Shown in pieces: positions 17,566 to 28,006 of a DNA stretch of 64,000 nt. The stretch lies in the NCBI GenBank assembly GCA_963848825.1, contig CAWKFA010000008.1, positions 434,001-498,000 of the forward strand. The letters are read 5' to 3'. Each line of letters begins with the position of its first letter. The first letter of the stretch is position 1. This DNA comes from CAVVSQ01 sp963848825 (GTDB lineage: Bacteria > Planctomycetota > Planctomycetia > Gemmatales > Gemmataceae). The notes beneath the pieces are model-generated. The model did not search any database and was not told where the DNA came from. It saw nothing but the letters and a program-made list of their open reading frames with translations. A program made the translations under genes and the position numbers.

Positions 17566-18569
17566 TCAGCACGTTGCCAATTTCGTCAAAATCGCGCTAT
17601 ATTCCTCAAACGCCAAGCCATCGACCGTTGGTGTCGCCAGCCCACTGACGCCGTCGACCAGCGGACCGGCCTCCACCATGGTCTCGAGTAATTGAAACTC
17701 GCGTGCCGGCTCGAAAAGGCCCGGTTCAGCGTCCACGCCGCGCAGGCGCAGCACGCCGGCCGCCAGCCCATACGCGCCCCAGTTGCTGATGCCACAGACG
17801 ATGAGATGCCGCGTCGCGACCCGGCAAGCGATCAGTCCGCCCTGCGGGATGTTTTCGTGCACCACCTTCCAGGAAATCTTGCCCATGCCGATCTCGTTAC
17901 CGCCGTCGCCGATTCCCAGCGTGGTGACTCCGGGTTCCAGGTGTTCGAATAAGCGATGCGCTGGACTCATCGTGCCGCTGATGTCACGTCCCCGCAAGGT
18001 GTGGCAACGGTCATGATGCTCCGGCGGCACGGCTTCCAGAAATGCTTCCAGAATTTCGTCGGTCGCTCCTTGTTGCCGAAGCGTTTCCCGCGTGTAACTG
18101 GGGCCGGCCCGTTCGAGGGCCAGCAAATGGGTGTAGGCGCCGCTTCGTTCGTGCACATAGTGGTGGTATTCCGACATGGTCATGGTCCCTGCCTCTTGCG
18201 CGGTGGGCAGAATAATCAGCGGGACATCCTTGCGATGGCCAGCCGCATTGAGCCCCGCCTGGATCGCCTTCGCCGCAAAGTTATCGGTCGCGATGATCAC
18301 GCGTATGCCGAGTGGCGACAGCGCCCGCGCAAAAACACGGCGCCGAGAGGCCCATCGGTCTCACCGCATGGCGGTTGCCCAGTGGGTATGAAAAATCCCG
18401 TGACGATGACCAGGACCGGCCGCGGATGTTCCGCAAGGCTTTGGCAGGCGAGCCGAAAATCATCCGGGCAAACGTTGAGCAGGTTGTCGGCAGGCCCCGA
18501 CGCCAGGCCGCGCTGGTTGACGTCTTGCTGGATGAGGTCGCGCATCGTGTCCAGGGCTGCCTCGTTCAT
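17566..18569 (-). CDS. DUF4392 protein (D-glutamate cyclase C-half type), one frameshift
   Basis: DUF4392 family protein, the second domain of D-glutamate cyclase, which turns D-glutamate into 5-oxo-D-proline. The N-terminal part has RPVLVIVTGFFIPTGQPPCG and GETDGPLGAVFLR, typical for this family. After a shift near 18300 it continues with MIIATDNFAAKAIQAGL, GIGDGGNEIGMGKI and ISNWGAYGLAAGVLRLRG. Joined length is ~334 residues. It starts in an ATGA overlap with the pseudouridine synthase stop and lies 46 bases upstream of the DUF1445 gene on the same strand, so both domains are co-transcribed as separate proteins. Confidence 0.82.
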
Positions 18570-19267
18570 GGGTTCTCCCGCAAAAGGTGCGCGAAGCGGC
18601 CTCGCCAGGTGCGCGGCAACTCGGCCGTCAACGTGATCGGTTCGTAGCGAATGGGATGGAGAAACGTCAGGCTATAAGCGTGTAGCGCCACGGCGGCGCC
18701 GAAAGTGTGCACCGAGCCATACTTGGCATCGCCAACAATCGGATGGCCATGGTGGGCGAGTTGTGCACGCAATTGATGGGTCCGCCCGGTTTGCGGCCTG
18801 ACCTCCAACCAGGTCAAACCGCCGTGGCTCCCTTTTTTGGAATAATGGAGCAGGGCTTGCTTGGCCCCCTCGGCGTGGGGTGGCGTGATTTCCGTCCGCC
18901 GTTTCTCTTGATCCTTGCGCAGCCAATCCTCCAGGCTGCCGGCGTTGGACTTCACCTGGCCGTCGACGATCGCCCAGTAGACCTTTTCAATGGTGCCTTC
19001 GCGAAATTGCTCAGAAAGACGGGCGGCCGCCTTGCTGGTACGCGCGAATAATAGGACTCCGGAGACGGGTTTGTCGAGGCGATGCACGATCCCCAGAAAA
19101 ACATTTCCTGGCTTCCCATATTTGTCTTTGAGATAATTCTTGACGGATCGGTCCAGTGTCTCTTCGTCCCCCTGAAAATGAGTGCTCAAGCAGCCGCTCG
19201 GCTTGGCGAGCGCCACGCAATGATTGTCTTCAAAAAGGATTTCGGGCAGCGGCAACGGCAAAGTCAT
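18566..19267 (-). CDS. RluA-family pseudouridine synthase
   Basis: Intact 233-residue RNA pseudouridine synthase. The catalytic Asp lies in LGIVHRLDKPVSGVLLFART (the HRLD motif), with the family elements EVRPQTGRTHQLRAQLAHHG and IVGDAKYG downstream. There is no N-terminal S4 domain, which resembles the RluA/TruC-like short members acting on tRNA or rRNA; the exact target base cannot be read from the sequence. Its stop overlaps the start of the DUF4392 gene, so the three minus-strand genes probably form one operon. Confidence 0.9.
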   Translation of the reverse strand: MTLPLPLPEILFEDNHCVALAKPSGCLSTHFQGDEETLDRSVKNYLKDKYGKPGNVFLGIVHRLDKPVSGVLLFARTSKAAARLSEQFREGTIEKVYWAIVDGQVKSNAGSLEDWLRKDQEKRRTEITPPHAEGAKQALLHYSKKGSHGGLTWLEVRPQTGRTHQLRAQLAHHGHPIVGDAKYGSVHTFGAAVALHAYSLTFLHPIRYEPITLTAELPRTWRGRFAHLLRENP

Positions 19268-19293
19268 CCTGCCATTCTATCAACGAGGGTTCG

Positions 19294-20653
19294 ATGAAAT
19301 ATAGCGCTACACTAACAGCCATTCTCCTGATGGCGCCAGGCGTCGGCGCCCAGGACGTGGACGATAAGGGCCGCAAGGTACCCGATGGCCTGGCAGCCCT
19401 CAAGCATGCCGACCCAGCGGTGCGCTATCAAGCGGCGGCACTCCTGGTCCGGCTCGGTCCCGTGGGCAAGATCGCGGTGCCTGAGCTGCGCGAGGCCCTC
19501 AAGGACACCAATGGCTACGTGCGGGTGAAAGCCGCCGAAGCCCTCTGGACCATCGAGAAAACAGCGCCCGCCATCCTCTTACCCGTCTTGCTGACCGCGC
19601 TTAAGGACATGGACCCCCAGTTCGCGCCGCTGCGGCCCCGGTGATCGGCAAGCTCGGCTCAAAAGCCAAAACCGCGGTGCCGGCACTTATCGAGGCTCTT
19701 GGGGACAAGGACGAAACAGTACAGCTCGAAGCCATAGCCGCGCTCGGAGAGATTGGCGCGGCGGCCCAAAATGCCGCCCCTTTTCTTTTGAAGCTAATTA
19801 GCGATGACGACAAAAGCATTTTGGAGCCATTCATCGTGTCCGCGCTCGGCAATATGGGCCCAGGCATAAGCGATTTTTTGCGAGAAGGCCTTGCCGACAA
19901 GTTAGCTCAGCGCCGCCGTGTTGCCGCCGAGGCTTTCGGTCTACTTGGTCCCTCAGCGAAGGCATCGGCGCCCGCGTTGGCCGGAGTCCTCGCGATGGCG
20001 ACGCTCCTACGCGCCGCCAGGCTGCCAGGGCCCTCGGCAAGATCGGGCCAGACGCACGGGGAGTTGTCCCGGCCCTTCAAGCCGCCTTCAGGGACGCCGA
20101 CATGGCGGTGCGCATCGAAGCAACTCTGGCCTGCTGGCGCATAGAACAGCGCACCCCGAATCTTGACGTGCTTGGCGAAGCCATGGCCGATCCCGCGTCG
20201 GCAACTCGCGTGGATGCCTGCGCGGCCTTGGCAGCCATTGGCCCGTCCGCGGCCGCAGCGGTACCTACGCTGGAAAAGCTCCTGGCGGATAAAGAACCTT
20301 CCGTGCGTGAAGGCGCGGCCCAGGCGCTCGGTAAAATTGGTCCCGCTGCGAGCAAGGCGTCCCGAACCTTGAGCAAGCTTCTTGCCGACGAAGATCAACT
20401 GGTGGCCGCGGCCACAGCGCTGGCGCTCTGGCGCGTCACCGGGGAAGCGAAAGCTTCTCTCGACATGCTCGCCAAGGGCCTCAAAGCGGACGACCGTCTC
20501 CTGAAAAGAACGTGCATGCAATATCTGGGAGAAATGGGCCAGGCCGCACTGCCGCTGGTTCCCTCGCTGGTGGAAATATCTCAAAGCGAAGACGCCGACG
20601 CTGCACGCGGCCGCCCGGGATGCGCTCAAAGTTATCGGCCCCTGATACAGTAA
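19294..20653 (+). CDS. Secreted HEAT-repeat protein, at least three frameshifts
   Basis: Begins with a signal peptide (MKYSATLTAILLMAPGVGAQ; GAGGG just upstream) and continues as a chain of PBS-lyase-type HEAT repeats, each about 35 residues: for example KHADPAVRYQAAALLVRLGP, LKDTNGYVRVKAAEALWTIE, GDKDETVQLEAIAALGEIGA and ADKEPSVREGAAQALGKIGP. Frame changes are needed near 19625, 20000 and 20600, giving about 450 residues. Such proteins are exported scaffolds, common in planctomycetes; partner unknown. Repetitive GC-rich sequence makes indel errors likely. A real pseudogene cannot be excluded. Confidence 0.7.
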
Positions 20654-20658
20654 TAAAG

Positions 20659-21027
20659 CTATCTATTTTTCGCCAGTTTTTGGCTCAACTGGGTTGCCAT
20701 GACGATGAGTGTTGCCTGGAGTGCTAGCAAAGTCGGTTTTGTCCCCGGTTTCGGTATCAGCACCAGATCAAGGCCCCTGGGCAATTGTTCCCGAACGTGA
20801 CGAAAGGATTCGCGATAAAGGCGTTTGATGCGGTTGCGCTGCACGGCATTGCCGTATTTGCGCGACACCGAAAAGCCAACGCGTGTATAAGGCAGATCGT
20901 TGGCACAGGCATGGAGGACGAGCAGCTCTCCCCTGACCGAACAGCGGCGATCGTAGACGCGGCGAAATTCGGCAGGCCGGCGCAAGTGTTCCTGTTTCGA
21001 AAACCGCAGGGAGATCGGAGTTTGCAT
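20659..21027 (-). CDS. rnpA: Ribonuclease P protein component
   Basis: Intact 122-residue RnpA, the basic protein that helps RNase P RNA trim the 5' ends of tRNA precursors. The core shows TRVGFSVSRKYGNAVQRNRI directly followed by KRLYRESFR, the RNR motif that binds the RNA, and an N-terminal SKQEHLRRPAEFRRVYDRR. Unlike most bacteria, no rpmH lies upstream; the gene instead follows a DnaJ-like chaperone gene by eight bases on the same strand. Confidence 0.93.
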   Translation of the reverse strand: MQTPISLRFSKQEHLRRPAEFRRVYDRRCSVRGELLVLHACANDLPYTRVGFSVSRKYGNAVQRNRIKRLYRESFRHVREQLPRGLDLVLIPKPGTKPTLLALQATLIVMATQLSQKLAKNR

Positions 21028-21035
21028 GGCGCCCC

Positions 21036-21936
21036 TCAGCCCCAGGGCGGTCCATTACGGGGCGTTTGCGGATTGAGGCGTGCGAACTCATTGATCAGTT
21101 CGCGGCTACGGTCGTCCGCTGGTGCGGGCACGGCTACTTTGACCTCGATGTACTGATCTCCCCCCTTGATGCCCTTGCCGCGCAACCGCAGGCGGGCGCC
21201 GCTCGACGTTCCGGGAGGTATTTTGACAGTGAGCTTGGTGCCGTCGAGCGTCGGCACGTCGAGCTTGCAACCCAGCACGGCTTCTGGCAGGGACAACGGA
21301 GCAATAACAATCAGGTCGTTGCCTTCGCGTCGGAAAAAGTTATGTGGTTCGACCTTGAGTTTCAAATGAAGGTCGGAGCCGCCAGGCCCCTGGCCTTGCA
21401 GGCGGAGTGTGTTGCCCGTTTCCACGCCCGGCGGAATGCGCACATCGATGTGGTTGCCATCGACCGCGATGGAGAGGGTGCCGCCCAGGGCAGCTGTTGA
21501 AAATGGTACGCCGATCTCCGAGGTGGTCGCCTGGGGCGGCGCGGCGCGGCGGCGACCACCGCGTGTCCGGCTTCGGCCGCCCATTGCGGAACCATCCATG
21601 CCGAATAGCTGGCTGAGAATATCTTCGGCCTGGGACGGATCGATCCCCTCACCGCCAGGAAAGCCGCCGCCCCAGTGAAAGCCGCCTCCACCCGGACCGC
21701 CGCCGGGCCCTGCCTGGGGGCCGGCGAAGCCGAATTGATCGAACTGGGCGCGTTTCGTTTTATCGCTAAGAACGTCGTACGCGTCCTGGATCTCCTTGAA
21801 GCGTACCTCGGCTTGTTTGTCGCCGGGATTGCGATCCGGGTGGAACTTGCGCCGCCAATCCCCGATAGGCTTTCTTTATTTCATCCTCGGAGGCCGTCTT
21901 GGACACGCCCAGGGTTTCATAATAATCGGCAGGCAT
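21036..21936 (-). CDS. DnaJ/CbpA-type J-domain co-chaperone, one frameshift
   Basis: J-domain protein of about 300 residues. The N-terminal J domain starts DYYETLGVSKTASEDEIKKA and, after a frame change near 21860, contains the HPD tripeptide in RKFHPDRNPGDKQ, then YDVLSDKTKRAQFDQFG. A Gly/Phe-rich linker with repeated GGG follows, and the C-terminal substrate-binding domains include IRIPPGVETGNTLRLQGQG-like and VKIPPGTSSGARLRLRGKG segments. There is no zinc-finger cluster, which separates it from canonical DnaJ and matches CbpA/DnaJ type II. It would stimulate DnaK ATP hydrolysis. Confidence 0.87.
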
Positions 21937-22082
21937 AACTCTCGGTTCTCGCCGGGCCGCGACGGGCCCCTATAGCCAAATGCATTTCCTTTGCAATTAT
22001 ATCAACTGCGGGTTTTCTTAGCGGGTGCGAGACGCTATTTCGGTCTGCCGCCGCCCGCGGCCAGGGGAGAGGGGCCAGCAGG

Positions 22083-23371
22083 ATGCGGCGGCGGCTATCG
22101 GTCCTCATGTTTCTTCAATACACCATTTGCGGTGCCTGGGTTCCCCTCTTTTCCTTCATTCTCGAAGAACTTCACTTCACGCCGCAAGAAATCGCCTGGG
22201 CCTGTGCCACGGCCGCCCTGGGCGCTGCTGGTGGCGCCGCTCCCCTGGGGCCAAATAGCGGATCGCTGGGTACCGGCCGAGCTGTGCATAAGCGTTTGCA
22301 CTTTCTTTTGCGGCGTATTGCTCTGGGTGCTGGGCGAACTGACAACGCCCGTGCCCATATTCTTGGTGGCGCTGGGTTTTTGGTTTTTCATGATTCCCGT
22401 CTTGAGCCTGGGCACGGCGCTTACCTTTCGCCATTTGCAACATCCCGAACGTGATTTTGGTCCCGTCCGCATGTGGGGCACGATCGGCTGGGTATCCGTG
22501 AATTGGTCTTTGAGTTGCTGGTTCGCCGAGCCTGACTTTCTCCAGGACATCCTGGCGGCCCTGAGGCCCGGCAACCCATTCAGCGAGCTCGCCGACGCGT
22601 TTCGTCTGGGCGGCAGCCTGGCGTTTCTACTGAGCGCCTATGCGTGGACGTTGCCTCACTCGCCACCCAGCAAGCCCGGGTCTCTCGTACAGCCGGGCGA
22701 AGAATTACGCACTCTTGACGGTTCGGACCTGCCGCTACGAGGGTCGCTGCAATCCTATCGCCGCTGGGCGCGGTCGGCATTCGACGCTCCGCTCATGGCG
22801 ACGAGGTTATTCCGCCAGCGTTCCTTTTTGATCTATTGTGTATGCTTGACGGGCTTTTACGTTACCATGCCGTTCACCACACAACTGACACCGTTATTGC
22901 TGGAAAAGCTGGGAGTGACGAAAACCTGGCTGCCGGCCGTCTTGACCCTGGCGCAAAGCTCCGAAGTCGCGACGTTAGGTTTATTGCCCCTGATAATGCT
23001 GAGGCTTGAAATCAAGGGAACGATGCTCGTCGGCGTTGTTGCCTGGACGGGCGCCCTGGTCATTTTGACTGTGGGACAACCAACCTGGCTCACGATCAGC
23101 TCGCTGGCCCTTAATGGCATGTTCATTACCTGTTACCTGGTCGCAGGACAGGTCTTTGTCAATCGCCGCGCCGCCAAGGACATTCGAGCCAGTGCCCAGG
23201 CCCTCCTGCAATTTCTCAATGGCATCGGCCTTTTGATGGGTAACTTGCTTGTCGGGCGCCATTCGTTCCTTTGACGACGAACTGTTTTATCCAGCATTCG
23301 CGGTGGCCGCGATTTTGGCCTTCACGCTGGCGGGCGTGTTTGTGGTCGGTTTTCGGGTAAAAGCCACATAG
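22083..23371 (+). CDS. MFS transporter, nucleoside:H+ symporter-like, two frameshifts
   Basis: Twelve-helix major facilitator protein resembling the nucleoside:H+ symporter (NupG) group. The N-terminus reads LSVLMFLQYTICGAWVPLFS; the cytoplasmic loop motif is PWGQIADRWVPAE, reached after a shift near 22230. Further helices include PVPIFLVALGFWFFMIPVLS, and DFGPVRMWGTIGWVSVNW is typical of this group. A second shift near 23268 leads to a last helix (FAVAAILAFTLAGVFVVGF) and a stop at 23371. A central loop of ~60 residues lies between helices 6 and 7. Substrate is inferred, not shown. Confidence 0.75.
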
Positions 23372-23451
23372 GCCTCTCAAAACGGGGACAGGGTCTATGA
23401 ATTCAATAATATTCCTGCATCAAGACGTCCAATCATCATGATGGAAATGCC

Positions 23452-26395
23452 GTGGCCGATCTGCAAAACTCCCGCGTTGCCGGCGCTATGCCCACGACAG
23501 GGTTGCGTCGCGCCATGCTGGCTGGGGTCGGACTGGTTGTCGTTTACCTCTGTTCGCGCTATGCCGGTAAAGAAGAAGAACTTTGGCTGCCTGGCTTCGG
23601 CGTGGGCCTTGTTCTCGTGGCCTGGCTAGGGCAGGGCATGGTGCCACTGCTGGCGGTGGCGCTTTACCTCGCCCGCGGTTTCTTTCGCGTCGATCATCCG
23701 CCAATTCGTATTCTCGGCGATAGTTTGCTGCCGGCCATTGAAATGGGCCTGTCCTGGTGGGTCTACGCGCAGGTGGCCAAGGGTACGCGCCGCCTTGAGG
23801 ACCCGCGTTCAGCGACGGTTTTCTTGATTTTGGTGCCCGGCGCTCTCGCTGCGGCGGGGGCCAGTATCCAGGCTCTTTATTGGGGCTGGGACGCGGGAGC
23901 TACGGCGAGTTTTTGGGAGCAGGTTAGTCGTTTGTGGATCAGCCGGGCCCTGGGAATATTAACGATAGCGCCGCCGCTACTGGTCGTGGCGACGCCTTAC
24001 TTGATTCGCTATGGCCTCACCAGGCCGGAGCCAGCAATAAAGTTACCCGGCGGCACTGCGCCGCCGGATTGGACCTGGGGCGAAGTCATCGAAACCACGG
24101 GCTTATGCCTTGGCACCGGTATTCTCGCGCCGGTCCTGGTCTTCATGCAAACGCGCCAAGGATCGCCCGCGTGGACGTTGTGGGGTTTTTCGCTTCTCTT
24201 GATCGTTTGGTCCGGACTGCGCCAGGGATTGCGCGGCGGCTCTCTGGCCGCGTCCGCCAGCGCGGTGCCCGCCCTGGTTTGCTGCTTGTGGTATGGGGGC
24301 GTCGACTTCAGCCCCGTGCAGGGTAACTTGCTCGCCCAGTGCAGCACGGCCCTCCTGGTGGGTGCCTCGGCCGGCTGGATTCGCGCGAGCGAAGCACGTT
24401 ACCGGCAGATGGTTGGTCACATTCCGGTGGTTCTCTATAGCGCGCGGTTGCCGCGCGGCCTGGCGGCTGCACCACCCTCAAAAATCGTTCCTGGTGGACC
24501 TGCGACCAACCACGCTAAAGTTGATCACCCACTCTCCGGCCCGACCATCGTTCACCAGGCCGAGGTCACGCTCGTAGGCCCCGCTTGCCGCGCCGTCTTC
24601 GATTGTTCGCCCGAAGATCTGCTGGGCCCGTATGCGGCGTGGCTTGAGCGCATCGATCCGGCGGATCGAGAACTGGTAATCGCCGCGCTGGGGCAGCTGT
24701 GCCTCCAGGACCACCCCGTCACGTGCGAATATCGGGTGCTGGGCCATGTGCCCGCCGGGGCAGCGGTTGCCGTTGTCCGTTGGGTCCGCGACACGATGGT
24801 GGCCTATCACTCTTCGGATAGCCCGCGAACCTTGAATGGCTGGGAAGGTGTCATCGAGGACATTACCGAACAGCGTGCGCTCGCCCAGAACCTGCGGCGC
24901 ACCAATGGCATGCTGCAGGCCCTGGTCACCTACATGCCGACGGGCGTTTTTTTCGTGCAGATGCCGCATGGCCAGCCCATCATGGTAAATCAACGGGCTC
25001 GCCAGCTACTGGGGCAGCGCGAGGATCCCGCCGCCGGGATCACTCATTTGTCCGAAGTTTATCGGCTCCATCGGCCGGATGGCACGCTTTATCCCGTGGA
25101 GGACCTGCCGGTCGCCAAGGCCCTGCGAAGCGGCACGACTTCCATGGCCAACGATATTGTGATTCATCGCGCGGATGGGCGGCGCGTACCGCTGATCACG
25201 TGGGCGGCGCCGATCGATTGGACGGGCAAGGGGAATCCTGACGCCGCCGTGTGGGTCCTGGAAGATATGTCCGCTCTGCAGCAAGCCGAGACGGCGCGGC
25301 TCGAAACGGAAGCCCGCCTCCGCGCCGTCATCGAGACGATGGCGGAAGGGGTCGTCGTTCAAAACCAGAGCGGCGTCATTATCGAATGCAATCCGGCTGC
25401 TTGCACCATTCTCGGCTTGAACCAGGAAGAGCTACTGGGCCGGGTGGCGTTGGGCCCGGAGGTCGGCTGCTTGCGCGAAGATGGCTCGCCCTTTCCGCGC
25501 CGAACATCCTGACGTTTGTGCCCTCCAGGGCACCCCTGTCGGCAACGTCATCATGGGCGTGCCTATTAAGACGGCCGCGGCGGAGCCGGCAAGCCTGCGC
25601 TGGATATTTGTCAGTTCCATGCCCTTGCCCGTGGGCAAGGTGCTGGCACCCAACAGCAAAGGCGCTCGCGTTGTCACCACGTTCGCGGACATCACGGCCC
25701 ATCGCCAGGCGCTGAAGGAATTGGAGCGGGCGCAACGCCTCGAACTCATAGGCAAGCTGGCCGGCGGCACCGTGCACGATTTTAATAATCTGCTTACCGT
25801 GATGATCGGCCTGGCCGGCCTCGTGCAAACGTCACTTCCCGAAGATCATCCGGCTCAGCATGACCTGGCACGGCTCATGGATGCGGGGGAACAAGCTGGC
25901 CATTTGGCGGGTCAGATGCTCGCCTTCGGCAAACAAAAGCAGGCGGTGGCCCAGGCCGTCGATTTAAATACCATCGTGGTCCACTCGCTGAAGCTGCTGC
26001 GCGGAGCTTTGCCCGCGACGATCAACGTGGTCCATCAACTTGCCGGCGAAGTGCTTACCGTGCATGCCGACGAGACGCAACTCAAGCAGGTGATAATGAA
26101 CCTGTGCCTCAATTCCCGCGATGCCATGGAAACAGGCGGAACGCTGACAATTGGCACCGAAAAACTGGAGAATGGTTGGGTCAAACTGACCGTTGCCGAT
26201 ACAGGACATGGCATGGTACCGGCCGTGCGCGCTCGAATCTTCGAACCCTTTTTCTCGACAAAGGAACGTGGCACCGGCCTTGGTCTGGCAGTCGTGCGCC
26301 AAATCGTCCTGGGTCTGGGTGGCCGGATCGAAGTTAACAGCGTCCCTGGCAAGGAAACGCGTATAGATGTGTTTTTGAAAAGCTATACGGACTAG
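23452..26395 (+). CDS. MASE1-like/PAS sensor histidine kinase, one frameshift
   Basis: Membrane sensor kinase of about 980 residues. The first ~310 residues are eight or so helices with the look of a MASE1 sensor (LWLPGFGVGLVLVAWLG, ALVCCLWYGGVDF). Then come two or three PAS domains, the last with VIETMAEGVVVQNQSGVIIE. The frame shifts near 25490. The kinase core follows: H-box AGGTVHDFNNLLTVMIGLAG (phospho-His), N-box QVIMNLCLNSRDAM, G1 VADTGHG, and GTGLGLAVVRQIV. It is an NtrB-like orphan; no response regulator is adjacent. A start at 23488 is also possible. The stop codon lies in the palindromic repeat. Confidence 0.82.
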
Positions 26396-26497
26396 CAGCC
26401 CGTTGAAAAAGGGGTCAGACCCCTTCGATACCCTGCAAAAACGTTGAAAACTCTGTTCGCTTCAGGGGGTCTGACCCCTTTTTCAACGGGCTGCTAG
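26392..26497. repeat. Palindromic intergenic element, copy 1
   Basis: A 106-base element with perfect 32-base terminal inverted arms, beginning CTAGCAGCCCGTTGAAAAAG and containing GGGGTCAGACCCC, around a 42-base core that includes GCAAAAACGTTGAAAAC. It fills the whole gap between the convergent kinase and mntH genes. Its outer CTAG supplies the kinase's TAG stop. The reverse complement, nearly identical including the core, occurs at 41059-41165. It can fold into a long hairpin and probably serves as a bidirectional terminator. Confidence 0.9.
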
Positions 26498-26500
26498 GAT

Positions 26501-27808
26501 TCACTCGCCGAAGATCACCTGATACACGCCATATAAATCGAGGGCCGTGATCAAAACACAGGATGTCCAGCCAGTCGCGAGCAAAAACCAGCCATTGCGG
26601 TAGTGGCCCATCTTTTTTCTGGAACTCGTGAATTGCAAGAGCGGGAACATCGCGAACGGAAGCTGCAACGCCAGGACGACCTGGCTGAGGATCAGTAGGT
26701 CGGTGACGCTGTTATTGCCATGAATGCCAATCACGACAATCGCGGGAATAATGGCGAGCATGCGGGTAATCAGGCGGCGCACCCAGGGCCGCAGGTGCCA
26801 GTGCATGAAGCCCTCCATCACCACCTGCCCGGCGAGCGTTCCGGTGATCGTGCTGCTTTGGCCGCTGGCGAGCAGGGCCACCGCAAACAGAACGCTGGCC
26901 AACGAAGTACCTAGCAGAGGCTCGAGTGTCACATAGGCGACACGGATTGGATCCTTGTCGAAAGAAATAACTTCTCCGCTGGGTAATGTGGCACTCTCCT
27001 CGCGATTGAGCACGGACGCGGCCAGTACCAGGATGGCCGCGTTGACCAGGAAGGCCGTCGAAAGGGCCACAACCGTGTCGATAGTATTGAATTTGATCGC
27101 CCGCTTCACGCTGAGGTCGTCACCGAGCAGTTTTCGAGAATGGACGAGGGCGGAGTGAAGGTAAAGGTTATGCGGCATCACGGTGGCGCCGATGATCGCG
27201 ATGGCGACCAGGACCATGCCTTCCTTGCCAAGACCAGGAGTCAGGAGCGCCTGTCCCATCTCGCGGAAATCTGGGCTGGTCTGCGGCAGCACGAATATTT
27301 CGATGAAATAGCAGCCGCCTATGGTCAGGACCAGAACCAGGATTATCGTTTCGATAAAGCGCATGCCCAGGCCCTGCAGCCCCAGTAGCAGCAGCACGTC
27401 GAAGGCGGTGATGAGCACCGCCCAAAGAAGGGGAATTTCGAAAAGCAGGTTGATCGCGACGGCGCTGCCGAGCACCTCGGCCAGATCGCAAGCCATGACG
27501 GCGATCTCGCAGGCAGCCCACAGGGGCCAACGGGCCCAGGACGGGTAATAGTCACGGCAGGCCTGCGCCAGATCTTTGCCGGTAACCACGCCCAGGCGCG
27601 CGGCGATTATCTGCATGATAATGGCCATCGCACTGGAAAGTGCCACGACCCACAACAGGTCATAGCGGTAGCGTGCCCCGGCATCGAGATCGGTGCCCCA
27701 GTTGCCAGGATCCATGTACCCGACGCTAACTAGAAATGCCGGACCAATAAAAGCTCGGTAATTCCGCCAAAAACCAGCGTTCGTGGCCGGAACAGGCGAT
27801 AGTACCAT
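26501..27808 (-). CDS. mntH: NRAMP-family manganese/iron transporter MntH
   Basis: Intact 435-residue NRAMP divalent metal:H+ symporter. The metal site motif of helix 1 is GYMDPGNWGTD (DPGN) and that of helix 6 is IIGATVMPHNLYLHSALV (MPH). The consensus transport segment SGQSSTITGTLAGQVVMEGF is also present, and about eleven helices are visible. Cytoplasmic-membrane uptake of Mn2+ (possibly Fe2+) is the family function. A DtxR/MntR-type operator lies about 120 bases upstream, supporting metal-dependent control. The gene is monocistronic, ending three bases from the palindromic element. Confidence 0.93.
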   Translation of the reverse strand: MVLSPVPATNAGFWRNYRAFIGPAFLVSVGYMDPGNWGTDLDAGARYRYDLLWVVALSSAMAIIMQIIAARLGVVTGKDLAQACRDYYPSWARWPLWAACEIAVMACDLAEVLGSAVAINLLFEIPLLWAVLITAFDVLLLLGLQGLGMRFIETIILVLVLTIGGCYFIEIFVLPQTSPDFREMGQALLTPGLGKEGMVLVAIAIIGATVMPHNLYLHSALVHSRKLLGDDLSVKRAIKFNTIDTVVALSTAFLVNAAILVLAASVLNREESATLPSGEVISFDKDPIRVAYVTLEPLLGTSLASVLFAVALLASGQSSTITGTLAGQVVMEGFMHWHLRPWVRRLITRMLAIIPAIVVIGIHGNNSVTDLLILSQVVLALQLPFAMFPLLQFTSSRKKMGHYRNGWFLLATGWTSCVLITALDLYGVYQVIFGE

Positions 27809-27928
27809 GGAGGCCTTCGAGCGAGAGTGCGCCTGGCGTAACAGGAATTGGTGGGGACTCGCTGGAGTGGATGGGAAACATCCTTGCCGCTCGACATAAC
27901 GCGAGAAAGATTCAACGAATAGCTGGAG

Positions 27929-27947
27929 TTAGATTAGACTAATCGAG
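27929..27947 (-). promoter_or_regulatory. DtxR/MntR-like operator overlapping the mntH promoter
   Basis: The 19-mer TTAGATTAGACTAATCGAG has a perfect 13-base palindrome core (GATTAG-A-CTAATC) and matches the DtxR/IdeR consensus TTAGGTTAGCCTAACCTAA at 14 positions. On the minus strand it overlaps the -10 of a plausible promoter (TTGTCT, 17 bases, TAATCT) pointing to mntH. A metal-loaded DtxR-family repressor bound here would block transcription when manganese or iron is plentiful. The regulator gene is not in the window, apart from a Fur-family gene at 33264. Confidence 0.6.
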
Positions 27948-28006
27948 TTGTAAAGACAAGGCTATTCTGGCGAAAAACAATCCGGGTGGTGGGCCTCTAC
28001 CACAGC

